Origin: Gammaproteobacteria bacterium
GTDB lineage: Bacteria > Pseudomonadota > Gammaproteobacteria > UBA5335 > SLRW01
Assembly (NCBI GenBank): GCA_007134115.1
Contig: SLLK01000071.1
Location: 1 to 6,723 of the forward strand
Direction of reading: 5' to 3'
Length of the DNA stretch: 6,723 nucleotides
Below are positions 1-6,450 of this stretch, in pieces; positions within the stretch are counted from its first letter, which is position 1, and every line of letters starts with the position of its first letter. Both the position numbers and the translations under genes were made by a program. The notes under the pieces were generated by a model, which saw only the letters and a program-made list of their open reading frames with translations, ran no database searches and was not told the origin of the DNA.

Positions 1-693
1 AGCCATACCGCGCGCCAGGCTGGCCTCAATCTCGGCGTGTATATCCCCGTCCTGCGCCCCCCGGCCGGCGGCCTGGTTCACCGACACGGCGAGGCAGGCA
101 CAGGCCATATCCAGTTCACGCGCCAGCGCGGCCTCGGGCATCCCGGTCATGCCGATCATGGCGCAGCCGTCGCGTTCCAGGCGATCCACCTCGGCCGCCG
201 TTTCCAGCCGCGGGCCCTGGGTGCAACCGTAGGTGCCGCCGTCCAGGACCTCCGCGCCAACCCGGCGGGCCGCCGCAAGCAATCGCTGCCGCAGGGTTTC
301 GCTATAGGGTCGGGTGAAATCCACGTGCATCACTGCGTCAGGTCCGGCAAAGGTATGCTCACGGCCCCACGTGTAGTCAATAATCTGGTCGGGAACGGCC
401 AGAGTCCCGGGCCGGAACGCGTCGGTGATATTGCCGACGGCGGCCACCGCGATGATTTCCTGCACACCGGCGTCATACAGGGCCTGCAGGTTGGCGCGGT
501 AATTGATCCGGTGCGGGGGCAACTGGTGGGCGTCGCCATGGCGGGGCAGGAAAATCACTTCTCGTCCATGATAGCGCCCGCGCCGCAATGGCGCCGAGGG
601 TGCGCCCCAGCGCGTGCTCACAGCCTCTTCGCCCGCAGGCACAAAGCCGTCGAGTTTGCTCAGACCGGTGCCGCCAATAATGGCCAGGCTCAT
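1..693 (-). CDS. mtiP: S-methyl-5'-thioinosine phosphorylase (MTAP/PNP family), 3' end cut by window edge
   Basis: Phosphorolysis of 5'-methylthioinosine to hypoxanthine and 5-methylthioribose-1-phosphate in the cytosol, salvaging the by-product of polyamine and acyl-homoserine-lactone synthesis. I read 231 residues with no stop; related proteins are about 245, so only the last few are missing. Visible family marks are the N-terminal phosphate loop IIGGTGLS (5-12), PRHG (50-53), the GTYGCTQGPRLET segment (about 153-165) and MIGMTGMPEA (179-188). The late VNQAAGR stretch (205-211) has Asn206 where 6-oxopurine phosphorylases use Asn and adenine-preferring MTA phosphorylases use Asp. That favours methylthioinosine over methylthioadenosine, by inference. 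The ATG at 693 overlaps the hpt stop as ATGA, and a GGAG lies 7 nt upstream (701-704). It could instead act as a general MTA or purine nucleoside phosphorylase; family is certain, substrate less so. Confidence 0.9.
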   Translation of the reverse strand, partial: MSLAIIGGTGLSKLDGFVPAGEEAVSTRWGAPSAPLRRGRYHGREVIFLPRHGDAHQLPPHRINYRANLQALYDAGVQEIIAVAAVGNITDAFRPGTLAVPDQIIDYTWGREHTFAGPDAVMHVDFTRPYSETLRQRLLAAARRVGAEVLDGGTYGCTQGPRLETAAEVDRLERDGCAMIGMTGMPEAALARELDMACACLAVSVNQAAGRGAQDGDIHAEIEASLARGMA

Positions 694-1277
694 GATGCGT
701 CTCCGTCGGCCACGGCGAAGACGCCCGGCGCGTTGCGCAGGTACTCATGGTAATCCATGCCCGAACCGAAAACGTAGACATCGGGCACGTCCAGGCCCAC
801 GTAGTCGGCACACAGGCCGGTCTGATTGCGCGCGTGCTGTTTCTCCACCAGCACCGCCGTACGCACACTGGCCGCACCCTGCTCCCGGCACCATTCACAG
901 ACGGCGGCCAGGGTGACGCCCTCATCGAGAATGTCATCCACAATCAGCACATGTTCGCCGGCCAGCGGCGTACGCGGCCGGGCACGCCACTCCAGACCGC
1001 CGCCACGGGTGGTCCCGCGATAACGGGTGGCCTGCAGGTAGTCAAGCCGGAAGGGAAAAGCCAGATGCGGCAGCAACAGCCCGGTGGGCACCAGGCCGCC
1101 GACCATCACACACAACAGCAGCGGATCACGGGCTTCCAGATCGGCGCGGATGGCACGTGCCATGGCGGCCACTGCATCATTGACTTCGGCCGCGCTGTAC
1201 AGCGACCGCGCCGCCGCATAGACCGCCCGTGCGTGCTCCGCCATGGCCGGCCGGGCATCCATACGCTCAGTGCTCAT
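690..1277 (-). CDS. hpt: Hypoxanthine-guanine phosphoribosyltransferase
   Basis: Transfers phosphoribosyl from PRPP to hypoxanthine (or guanine), making IMP or GMP in cytosolic purine salvage. The product is 195 aa; the pseudomonad-type enzyme I recall is about 185 aa. The PRPP-binding motif VLIVDDILDEGVT is at 110-122 with the acidic pair Asp114-Asp115. CVMVGG (56-61) is the PPi loop, and VFGSGMDY (169-176) forms the base-stacking and metal region. The ATG at 1277 is chosen because AGGAGG (1284-1289) sits 6 nt upstream, although this start overlaps the nagZ end by 11 nt. An in-frame ATG at 1262 lacks such a site. The stop TGA overlaps the mtiP ATG (ATGA), so the two are probably translationally coupled. 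Since MtiP releases hypoxanthine, Hpt is the logical next enzyme. Guanine versus hypoxanthine preference cannot be read here. Confidence 0.94.
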   Translation of the reverse strand: MSTERMDARPAMAEHARAVYAAARSLYSAAEVNDAVAAMARAIRADLEARDPLLLCVMVGGLVPTGLLLPHLAFPFRLDYLQATRYRGTTRGGGLEWRARPRTPLAGEHVLIVDDILDEGVTLAAVCEWCREQGAASVRTAVLVEKQHARNQTGLCADYVGLDVPDVYVFGSGMDYHEYLRNAPGVFAVADGDAS

Positions 1278-2301
1278 CGCCCGCCTCCTGCAGTTGCGCG
1301 GCAAGCGCCGCCGCCCGGCTCAGTCGCTGCGGATCAGGCACCGCCACGCGCCGGCCACGCATGGCGACCAGCCGCTCGCGGGCGCGCGCCGTCGTGCGCG
1401 GGCGCCACTGATCCAGCAGGGTCACCACATCCTCACGGCTGTTGCATACCGGCAACATATCGCACCCCGCCGCCAGCGCGCATTCGGCCCGCGCCAGCAT
1501 ATCGCCCATGATGCCGGCGCCGGCCATACACAAATCATCACAGAAGACCGCTCCATCGAACGCCAGTTCGCCACGCAACACCGTTTGCAGCCAGTAGTGC
1601 GAAAACGAGGCCGGCACCGCGTCCACCGCCGAGTACAGCACATGCGCTGCCATGACCGCAGGCAGCCCTTGTGCCGCCAGTTGCGCAAATGGCACCAGAT
1701 CCGTCGCCCGGATCTGCGACAGCGGGCGGGCATCCTCGGGCAACAGGTGATGCGAATCCCCGCGCACACTGCCATGGCCCGGAAAATGTTTGCCCGTCGC
1801 CGGCATACCGGCCTGTGCCATGCCCTCAATCCACGCGCCGGCCAGAGCGGTGACGGCATCGGCAGTGGCAGCAAAAGCGCGATCGCCGATGACTTCGTCG
1901 TTGGCCGCCCCCAGGTCGAGCACCGGGGCGAAGCTGATATCCACATCCAGCGCGCGCAGTTCGGCCGCCATCAACCAGCCCATATCACGCGCCTGTGAAC
2001 AGGCCCCTGCCTGATCGCGGGCATACGTCTCGCCCAGGCGGGCCATCGGCGGCAACCGGGTCAGGCCGTCCCGGAACCGCTGCACGCGGCCGCCTTCCTG
2101 GTCCACGGCAATCAGCAACCCCTCACGACAGGCGCGCAGCCGGGCGATCAGGTCACGCACCCGGGACGGCGAATGGAAATTGCGGGCAAACAGGATCACG
2201 CCGCCCACATGCGGATGGGCCAGCAGCTCGCGCTCCTCCGCTGCCAGTTCCGGCCCGATCAGGTCGATCATCAGTGGCCCCGGCGCATGACGGCTTACCA
2301 T
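1267..2301 (-). CDS. nagZ: Beta-N-acetylhexosaminidase NagZ (GH3)
   Basis: Cytosolic glycoside hydrolase family 3 enzyme that removes GlcNAc from GlcNAc-anhydroMurNAc peptides during peptidoglycan recycling. Its anhydroMurNAc-peptide products influence AmpR/AmpC beta-lactamase induction where those exist. The protein is 344 aa, against 341 in E. coli, with a single TIM-barrel GH3 domain and no signal peptide. Hallmarks are GGVILFARN (33-41), VDQEGGRVQRFR (66-77), GKHFPGHG (170-177) followed by the mobile loop GDSHH (181-185) that carries the Asp-His acid/base dyad, and FDGAVFCDDLCM (248-259). Asp255, the first Asp of the DD pair, is the expected nucleophile. The ATG at 2301 has GGAGGT at 2305-2310, rather close (3 nt), and overlaps the upstream YkuD gene stop by 7 nt. 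An internal ATG at 2271 has no good ribosome site and would remove the GPLMIDL start conserved in the family. Confidence 0.96.
   Translation of the reverse strand: MVSRHAPGPLMIDLIGPELAAEERELLAHPHVGGVILFARNFHSPSRVRDLIARLRACREGLLIAVDQEGGRVQRFRDGLTRLPPMARLGETYARDQAGACSQARDMGWLMAAELRALDVDISFAPVLDLGAANDEVIGDRAFAATADAVTALAGAWIEGMAQAGMPATGKHFPGHGSVRGDSHHLLPEDARPLSQIRATDLVPFAQLAAQGLPAVMAAHVLYSAVDAVPASFSHYWLQTVLRGELAFDGAVFCDDLCMAGAGIMGDMLARAECALAAGCDMLPVCNSREDVVTLLDQWRPRTTARARERLVAMRGRRVAVPDPQRLSRAAALAAQLQEAGDEH
1284..1289 (-). promoter_or_regulatory. Strong ribosome-binding site deciding the hpt start
   Basis: AGGAGG on the minus strand, a full Shine-Dalgarno core, 6 nt before ATG 1277. It lies within the nagZ C-terminal codons and is the best site in the cluster, which suggests hpt can initiate well on its own. 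Confidence 0.8.
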
Positions 2302-2801
2302 TGCACCTCCGGCTCGGCAATGGTCACCGGCGTGCCCGGCGTCACCTGATCAAAGAGCTCGATCACTTCTGTATTGCGCATACGGATGCAGCCGTGCGAA
2401 CGCGGCTCTCCCATCGGCTCGCTGTCCGGGCAGCCGTGGATATAGATATAGCGGCGCTGGCTGTCCACCCGGCCCAGACGATTGAAACCAGGTTCCTCGC
2501 CGCACAACCAGAGAATACGCGTGAGAATCCAGTCGCGCCCGGGATAGCGACGGCCCAGGGCGACATCGTGTATTTCCCCGGTGGCACGGCGCCCGACGAA
2601 CACCGTGCCCGGCGCACACCCGGCGCCGATCATGGCGCGGATACGATGTCGCCCGCGCGGCGTGCTGCCACTGCCGTCAGCCTCGCCGGGCCCCGCCGCG
2701 GCCGTCGACACCCACCACGCGGCCAACAGTTGATCACCGGCGAACAGGCCCAGCCGCTGCGAAGCCAGGCTGATATGGATATGCGGCGAGCGACTGTTCA
2801 A
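2295..2801 (-). CDS. YkuD-domain L,D-transpeptidase-fold protein without signal peptide; candidate cytosolic LD-carboxypeptidase
   Basis: YkuD proteins use a cysteine thioester on peptidoglycan stem peptides. Periplasmic members cross-link or attach lipoproteins, while a cytosolic subgroup (Acinetobacter ElsL, Vibrio LdcV) cleaves the terminal D-Ala of tetrapeptides for recycling. With the TTG start this protein is 168 aa and essentially one YkuD domain: a beta-strand start PHIHISLASQRLGLF (6-20), STPRG (46-50), IHGCP (121-125) and SHGCIRM (135-141), with Cys138 the expected nucleophile and His122, His136 and Arg140 in place. There is no N-terminal hydrophobic segment, lipobox or LysM domain, so export looks unlikely. 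TTG at 2801 overlaps the CYTH stop (TTGA) and has GAGGA 9 nt upstream; the TTG at 2831 would lie deeper inside the CYTH gene with no support. Coupling to nagZ favours a recycling role, by inference. Family is near certain; the exact activity is not. Confidence 0.88.
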   Translation of the reverse strand: MNSRSPHIHISLASQRLGLFAGDQLLAAWWVSTAAAGPGEADGSGSTPRGRHRIRAMIGAGCAPGTVFVGRRATGEIHDVALGRRYPGRDWILTRILWLCGEEPGFNRLGRVDSQRRYIYIHGCPDSEPMGEPRSHGCIRMRNTEVIELFDQVTPGTPVTIAEPEVQW

Positions 2802-3286
2802 GGCTTGCGTTCCTCGTCGCCCCAGCGGCAATAGGGCCGGGTAGACAGGTTCATGTTGTAGTAGCGGGACTCATCGGTGACCTCACGACCCAACCATGGT
2901 GGCGGCGTAAATGCCTCGTCGGCCTGCGACAGTTCGATCTCGGCCACCACCAGTCCGGCGTTGTCGCCGAGAAACTCGTCCACTTCCCACACATGCCCGT
3001 CCACCGGTACTTCGTAGCGGATTTTTTCCACCAGCGGACCCTGACACAGATCGCCGAGCATTTCATCGGCGTCGGCCACCGGCATGGGATACTCGTACTC
3101 GCGCCGTGACACGCCCAGCTCGCGGCTCTTGATGTTCAGCCAGGCGTGCTCGTCCGACGTGCGCACCCTCACCGAGGCCGGGCCCTCGCGGTTCAGATAG
3201 CCCTGACGCAGCGTGCTGCGCGAACGTGCCGCGTCACGCCAGGCGTCACTGCTCACCAGAAATTTGCGCTCAATCTCAATGGCCAT
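2798..3286 (-). CDS. CYTH-domain protein, probable inorganic triphosphatase (TTM family)
   Basis: Small cytosolic triphosphate-tunnel metalloenzyme of 162 aa, the size of stand-alone bacterial members such as the Nitrosomonas europaea one, which hydrolyse tripolyphosphate; other relatives are class IV adenylate cyclases or thiamine triphosphatases. The ExExK signature is at the extreme N-terminus (EIERK, 4-8). The alternating basic and acidic tunnel residues are visible: RVR (40-42), NIK (51-53), EYEY (63-66), EKIRY (87-91), EVDEF (101-105) and AEIEL (115-119). REVT..SRYYN (134-144) is a typical C-terminal end. The ATG at 3286 lies 17 nt after the rlmD stop; the ribosome site is weak (only GGGAA about 11 nt away), so translation may depend on upstream ribosomes. 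The TGA stop overlaps the next gene's TTG. Triphosphatase activity is the family's common one, but the substrate cannot be read from sequence. Confidence 0.9.
   Translation of the reverse strand: MAIEIERKFLVSSDAWRDAARSRSTLRQGYLNREGPASVRVRTSDEHAWLNIKSRELGVSRREYEYPMPVADADEMLGDLCQGPLVEKIRYEVPVDGHVWEVDEFLGDNAGLVVAEIELSQADEAFTPPPWLGREVTDESRYYNMNLSTRPYCRWGDEERKP
2811..2815 (-). promoter_or_regulatory. Ribosome-binding site deciding the YkuD-gene TTG start
   Basis: GAGGA on the minus strand, 9 nt before TTG 2801, lies inside the last codons of the CYTH gene. Spacing is on the long side, but no ATG or GTG alternative exists before the conserved domain begins. Confidence 0.6.
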
Positions 3287-3303
3287 AAGGTCAGCTTTTC
3301 CCG

Positions 3304-4635
3304 CTATCGCTCGAAACGGGCGATGGTTTCCACATGGGAGGTGTGCGGGAACATGTCGAGCACCCCCACATGGGTCAAGCGGTAACCGTGATCATGCACC
3401 AGCAGACCGGCGTCACGCGCCAGAGTCGCCGGGTGGCAGGATACGTAAACCAGCCGCTCGGCACCCAGGCCATGCAGGTACGGCAACACTTCGCGTGCAC
3501 CACTACGTGGCGGATCCAGCAACACGGCATCATAGCCACCCTGCAACCAGGGCACATCACCCAGCCCGGCGCTGTCATAGATATCGCTGGCATGAAATAC
3601 CGCGTTGCCGATGTCGTTGGCCGCGGCATTGGCCCGCGCCCGCGCCACCAGCGTGGCATCACCTTCCACGCCTGTGACCTCGCATGCCCGCCGGGCCAGC
3701 GGCAGGGTGAAATTACCCAGTCCGCAGAACAGGTCCAGCACCCGCTCATCTTCGGTCGGCGCGAGCAGTTCCAGCGCACGACCCACCAGCTCGCGGTTGA
3801 TGTCGTGATTGATCTGGGTAAAGTCCAGCGGCTCGAAGGCCAGCGTGACCGCCTGCCCGGGCAGGCTGTAGGTGAGAGGGCGTGGCTCAGGTACCAGCGC
3901 ATACACGCTGTCCGGGCCGCCTGGCTGCAGGTAAATATCGAGATCATGGGTGCGCGCGAAGGCCAGCAGCGCCGCCTGATCATCCGGCCCCGGCGGGTCC
4001 AGTACCCGCATCACCAGCGCCGTGACCTCGTCGCCGATAGCCACCTCGATCTGCGGCAGACGCTCGCGTATACGCAAACCACCAATCAGCCCGGACAGCG
4101 GCTCCAGCAGATCCCCCACCGACGGATGCAGAATCTCGCAGCGCAGCATGTCGGCTACGTACGGCGACTGACGCTCACGGAACCCGACCAGCACACGGCC
4201 CTTGCCCCGCACATACTTGACGCCCAGGCGCGCCTTGCGGCGGTAACCCCACAGGGGCCCGGTCACCGGTTCGAGCACCGTGTCCGGCGTCACGCTGCCG
4301 ATGCGCTGCAGATTATCCAGCACCATGCGCTGCTTGGCCTGCACCTGGGCCGCCGGCCCCAGATGCTGCAGGCTGCAACCGCCGCAGCGATCATAAAACT
4401 CGCACAGCGGTTCGACCCGCTCCGGCGCAGGGGTGTGCACCGCAACCGTCAGGCCCTCGTCGAAATCGCGGCGACGCCGGGTCATACGGGCCTCGACTTC
4501 TTCGCCGGGCAATGCCCCGTGGATAAAGACAGTCTTGCCCTGCATGCGCGCCACACCGCGCCCGTCATGGGCCAGCCCGGTAACATCCAGGGTGACCGGC
4601 TCCGCCGGCAACGAGCGTCGTCGCGAGCGGCTCAC
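3304..4635 (-). CDS. rlmD: 23S rRNA (uracil-1939-C5)-methyltransferase RlmD
   Basis: SAM-dependent enzyme that makes m5U1939 in 23S rRNA, formerly RumA. The product is 443 aa against 433 in E. coli, counting from GTG at 4635. An N-terminal TRAM domain covers about 10-65. The four cluster cysteines of a [4Fe-4S] site are seen as Cys78, Cys84, Cys87 (CEFYDRCGGC) and Cys166. The SAM motif DLFCGLGNFTLPLA is at 301-314, DPPRSG at 374-379, the catalytic Cys400 in VSCHPAT, and the base Glu436 in HTSHVE. The four cluster cysteines argue for RlmD rather than TrmA, and the length for RlmD over the shorter RlmC. The GTG overlaps the exonuclease stop as GTGA, with GGGAG (4641-4645) 5 nt upstream; an ATG at 4713 would add 26 unrelated Arg-rich residues inside the upstream gene. 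Confidence 0.95.
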   Translation of the reverse strand: MSRSRRRSLPAEPVTLDVTGLAHDGRGVARMQGKTVFIHGALPGEEVEARMTRRRRDFDEGLTVAVHTPAPERVEPLCEFYDRCGGCSLQHLGPAAQVQAKQRMVLDNLQRIGSVTPDTVLEPVTGPLWGYRRKARLGVKYVRGKGRVLVGFRERQSPYVADMLRCEILHPSVGDLLEPLSGLIGGLRIRERLPQIEVAIGDEVTALVMRVLDPPGPDDQAALLAFARTHDLDIYLQPGGPDSVYALVPEPRPLTYSLPGQAVTLAFEPLDFTQINHDINRELVGRALELLAPTEDERVLDLFCGLGNFTLPLARRACEVTGVEGDATLVARARANAAANDIGNAVFHASDIYDSAGLGDVPWLQGGYDAVLLDPPRSGAREVLPYLHGLGAERLVYVSCHPATLARDAGLLVHDHGYRLTHVGVLDMFPHTSHVETIARFER

Positions 4636-5408
4636 GCCTGCTCCCACGCCGCGGCAAAGGCCTGCAGATGGGGGCGACCGTCGGCCACCAGACTCTCGCG
4701 CAGCAGCGTGCATTCACGCGCGTACTCGTCGCTGCTCAGGCGCCCGCGGATCAGCTCAAAGCGCAGATACACAAGGTAAGTATTGAGTACGTCGGTCTCG
4801 CAGTAGTCGCGGATGGCGCCAATTTCGCCGGCCTGCCAGGCATCCCAGACCTTGTTGCCGCTCATGCCCATCTTGCCGGGCAATCCCAGCAACAGGGCAA
4901 TTTCGTCCAGCGGGGCATTGGCGCGGTTCTGGTAACCGGCCAGCACGTCCATCAAATCGGTATGCCGGGAATGGAAGCGACTGAGGTAGTTGTTCCAGCG
5001 AAAAGCGGTGTCCTCATCGCCGGTCTCCCAGTAGCGCGGAGCCGGCACGCCGTGCAACAGCGCGCGGTAATGCAGCACCGGCAGGTCGAAGCCACTGCCG
5101 TTCCACGACACGATGCGCGGCACAAACTTCTCAATGCCGTCAAAAAAACGCTGGATGAGCTCCGCTTCGCCGGCGTCCTCCTCGCCCAGTGACCACACAC
5201 GCACGCTGTCCTTGTGGCGCAGGCAGGCCGAGATGGCGACCACCCGGTGCAGATGCAGGGGCAGAAACTCGCTGCCGCCGGTGCGCTGGCGCCGCTGATG
5301 GAACATGATGCGGGCCACATCCTCGTCGCTGAGATCCGCCACGTCGTAAAGACGGCGGCCGCTGTCGACGTCGGGAACAGTCTCTATATCAAAGGTGAAT
5401 ACGTTCAT
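4632..5408 (-). CDS. Predicted 3'-5' exonuclease of the PolB proofreading-domain type
   Basis: Stand-alone DnaQ-like (RNase H fold) exonuclease, 258 aa, resembling the proofreading domain of family B DNA polymerases (Pfam DNA_pol_B_exo2, COG3298) without any polymerase. Expected to degrade DNA or RNA 3'-5' with two metal ions; the in vivo substrate is unknown. Counting from ATG 5408, ExoI is FDIET (6-10; Asp7 and Glu9), ExoII is SWNGSGFDLPVL (101-112; Asp108) and ExoIII is YCETDVLNT (202-210; Tyr202 and Asp206). All metal-binding acids are present. HTDLMD (149-154) is a further conserved segment. An adjacent in-frame GTG at 5411 is an equally possible start; GGATGA at 5412-5417 is a modest ribosome site. 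It starts 33 nt after the cysM stop, and its TGA overlaps the rlmD GTG, so it is probably the first coupled gene of the chain. Nothing in the neighbourhood names a repair or defence pathway. Confidence 0.88.
   Translation of the reverse strand: MNVFTFDIETVPDVDSGRRLYDVADLSDEDVARIMFHQRRQRTGGSEFLPLHLHRVVAISACLRHKDSVRVWSLGEEDAGEAELIQRFFDGIEKFVPRIVSWNGSGFDLPVLHYRALLHGVPAPRYWETGDEDTAFRWNNYLSRFHSRHTDLMDVLAGYQNRANAPLDEIALLLGLPGKMGMSGNKVWDAWQAGEIGAIRDYCETDVLNTYLVYLRFELIRGRLSSDEYARECTLLRESLVADGRPHLQAFAAAWEQA
4641..4645 (-). promoter_or_regulatory. Ribosome-binding site deciding the rlmD GTG start
   Basis: GGGAG on the minus strand, 5 nt before GTG 4635, lies inside the last codons of the exonuclease gene. 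It supports the GTGA-overlap start over the ATG at 4713. Confidence 0.7.
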
Positions 5409-5441
5409 CACTCATCCATGCAGGCAAGCGGGGCACACCGG

Positions 5442-6335
5442 TCATTCAGTCGGGAACAGGCCGGTCGAAAGGTAGCGGTCGCCACGATCGCAGACAATGC
5501 AGACAATGACCGCGTTATCGACACGCTGAGACAGGCGCAGCGCCGCGGACATGGCCCCGCCCGAGGAAACCCCGGCGAAAATGCCTTCCTCGGCGGCCAG
5601 GCGGCGGGTCATGTCCTCCGCCTCTTCCTGGCCCACGTCGATAATTTCGTCGACCCGCTGGCGCTCGAAGATACTCGGCAAATAGGCCTCGGGCCAGCGC
5701 CGGATACCGGCGATACTGGCGCCATCACGGGGCTGCACGCCGACCACACGGATCTGCGGATCGCGCTCCTTGAGATAGCGCGACACCCCCATGATGGTGC
5801 CGGTGGTCCCCATGGAACTGACAAAATGGGTGATACGACCGCCGGTGTCGCGCCAGATTTCCGGGCCGGTGGTCTGATAATGCGCCAGCGGATTATCGCT
5901 GTTGGCAAACTGGTTGAGCTGCCGCCCGCGCCCTTCGCTTTCCATACGTGCGGCCAGATCACGCGCGCCCTCCATGCCCTCTTCACCGCTGACCAGCACA
6001 ATATCAGCGCCAAAGGCGCGCATTGTGGCCACCCGTTCGCTGCTGGCCGTCTGCGGCATGATGAGGACCATACGATAGCCTCGCGTGGCCGCCACCATGG
6101 CCAGGGCGATACCAGTGTTGCCGCTGGTGGCCTCGATCAGCGTGTCGCCGGGGCCAATGTCACCGCGCGCCTCGGCTTCGCGGATCATACTCAGGGCGGG
6201 CCGGTCCTTGACCGAGCCAGCCGGGTTGTTACCTTCCAGTTTGCCCAGGATCACGTTGCCCGTATCACCGGGCAAACGCTGCAGACGAACCAGCGGGGTA
6301 TTGCCTACAAAGGCATCAAGCGTGGGATATTTCAT
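5442..6335 (-). CDS. cysM: Cysteine synthase B (O-acetylserine sulfhydrylase B)
   Basis: PLP enzyme making L-cysteine from O-acetylserine and sulfide; the B isozyme can also use thiosulfate, giving S-sulfocysteine. Length is 297 aa (E. coli 303), fold type II throughout. Lys43 in EGNNPAGSVKDRPALSM forms the PLP Schiff base, TSGNTG (70-75) binds the substrate carboxylate, and GTTGT (176-180) binds the PLP phosphate. VGVQPRDGASIAGIRRWP (198-215) and the ending CDRGDRYLSTGLF (282-294) are more like CysM than CysK. The start is firm: three codons upstream of the ATG is an in-frame TAA (6345-6347). No clear Shine-Dalgarno precedes it. It diverges from the gacS-like gene, and the exonuclease follows after 33 nt with no terminator hairpin that I can see, so it may lead the operon. 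Confidence 0.95.
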   Translation of the reverse strand: MKYPTLDAFVGNTPLVRLQRLPGDTGNVILGKLEGNNPAGSVKDRPALSMIREAEARGDIGPGDTLIEATSGNTGIALAMVAATRGYRMVLIMPQTASSERVATMRAFGADIVLVSGEEGMEGARDLAARMESEGRGRQLNQFANSDNPLAHYQTTGPEIWRDTGGRITHFVSSMGTTGTIMGVSRYLKERDPQIRVVGVQPRDGASIAGIRRWPEAYLPSIFERQRVDEIIDVGQEEAEDMTRRLAAEEGIFAGVSSGGAMSAALRLSQRVDNAVIVCIVCDRGDRYLSTGLFPTE

Positions 6336-6392
6336 GCGCCAAGTTTAACCTGTATGCACGGCAACACGAAGCCCTGCGGCGGGCGACGGTGA

Positions 6393-6421
6393 CCGACACG
6401 GGGGCGGGGCTTTGCTATGCT
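6393..6421 (+). promoter_or_regulatory. Candidate sigma-70 extended -10 promoter for gacS-like gene
   Basis: Read by eye: CCGACA (6393-6398, 4 of 6 to TTGACA), a 17-nt spacer, then TATGCT (6416-6421, 4 of 6 to TATAAT) preceded by TGC, which makes an extended -10. A start near 6428 would give a leader of about 57 nt before the GTG. No experimental or computed support; the spacer is very GC-rich. Confidence 0.4.
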
Positions 6422-6430
6422 TTGAGGCTG

Positions 6431-6450
6431 TGGCCCGCAGCGACGGGCCA
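6431..6450 (+). repeat. Perfect inverted repeat in gacS leader
   Basis: TGGCCCG (6431-6437) and CGGGCCA (6444-6450) form a perfect 7-bp stem around a 6-nt loop. A second GGGCCAT copy follows at once (6452-6458), directly repeating 6445-6451, so the left arm could pair with either copy. No T-tract follows, so this is not an intrinsic terminator. It may be a protein-binding site or a leader RNA hairpin. Confidence 0.5.

Noticed and set aside
690..1304. Longer hpt start at 1304
   Set aside because: It would add nine residues deeper into nagZ without a ribosome site, whereas ATG 1277 has AGGAGG at good spacing.
2295..2801. YkuD protein as a periplasmic beta-lactam-resistance transpeptidase
   Set aside because: No signal peptide, membrane anchor, LysM or other wall-binding domain is visible, so the periplasmic role is the weaker reading.
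1243..2834. Long plus-strand frames opposite nagZ and the YkuD gene
   Set aside because: Both opposing genes are certain; the antisense frames show low-complexity Arg/Pro/Ala/His composition without motifs.
3334..4779. 481-codon plus-strand open frame opposite rlmD
   Set aside because: It lies antisense to a clearly identified gene with full catalytic motifs; its composition (rich in Arg, Gln, His) is typical of the reverse complement of GC-rich coding sequence and no family is recognisable.
5214..6392. 392-codon plus-strand open frame opposite cysM and the exonuclease
   Set aside because: Spans two real minus-strand genes and the start of the intergenic region, has no recognisable domain, and is explained as a shadow frame in GC-rich DNA.
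6371..6410. G-rich stretch as a G-quadruplex
   Set aside because: Only two runs of four or more Gs are adjacent (6400-6409); the other runs are short and irregular, so a stable four-run quadruplex is not supported.
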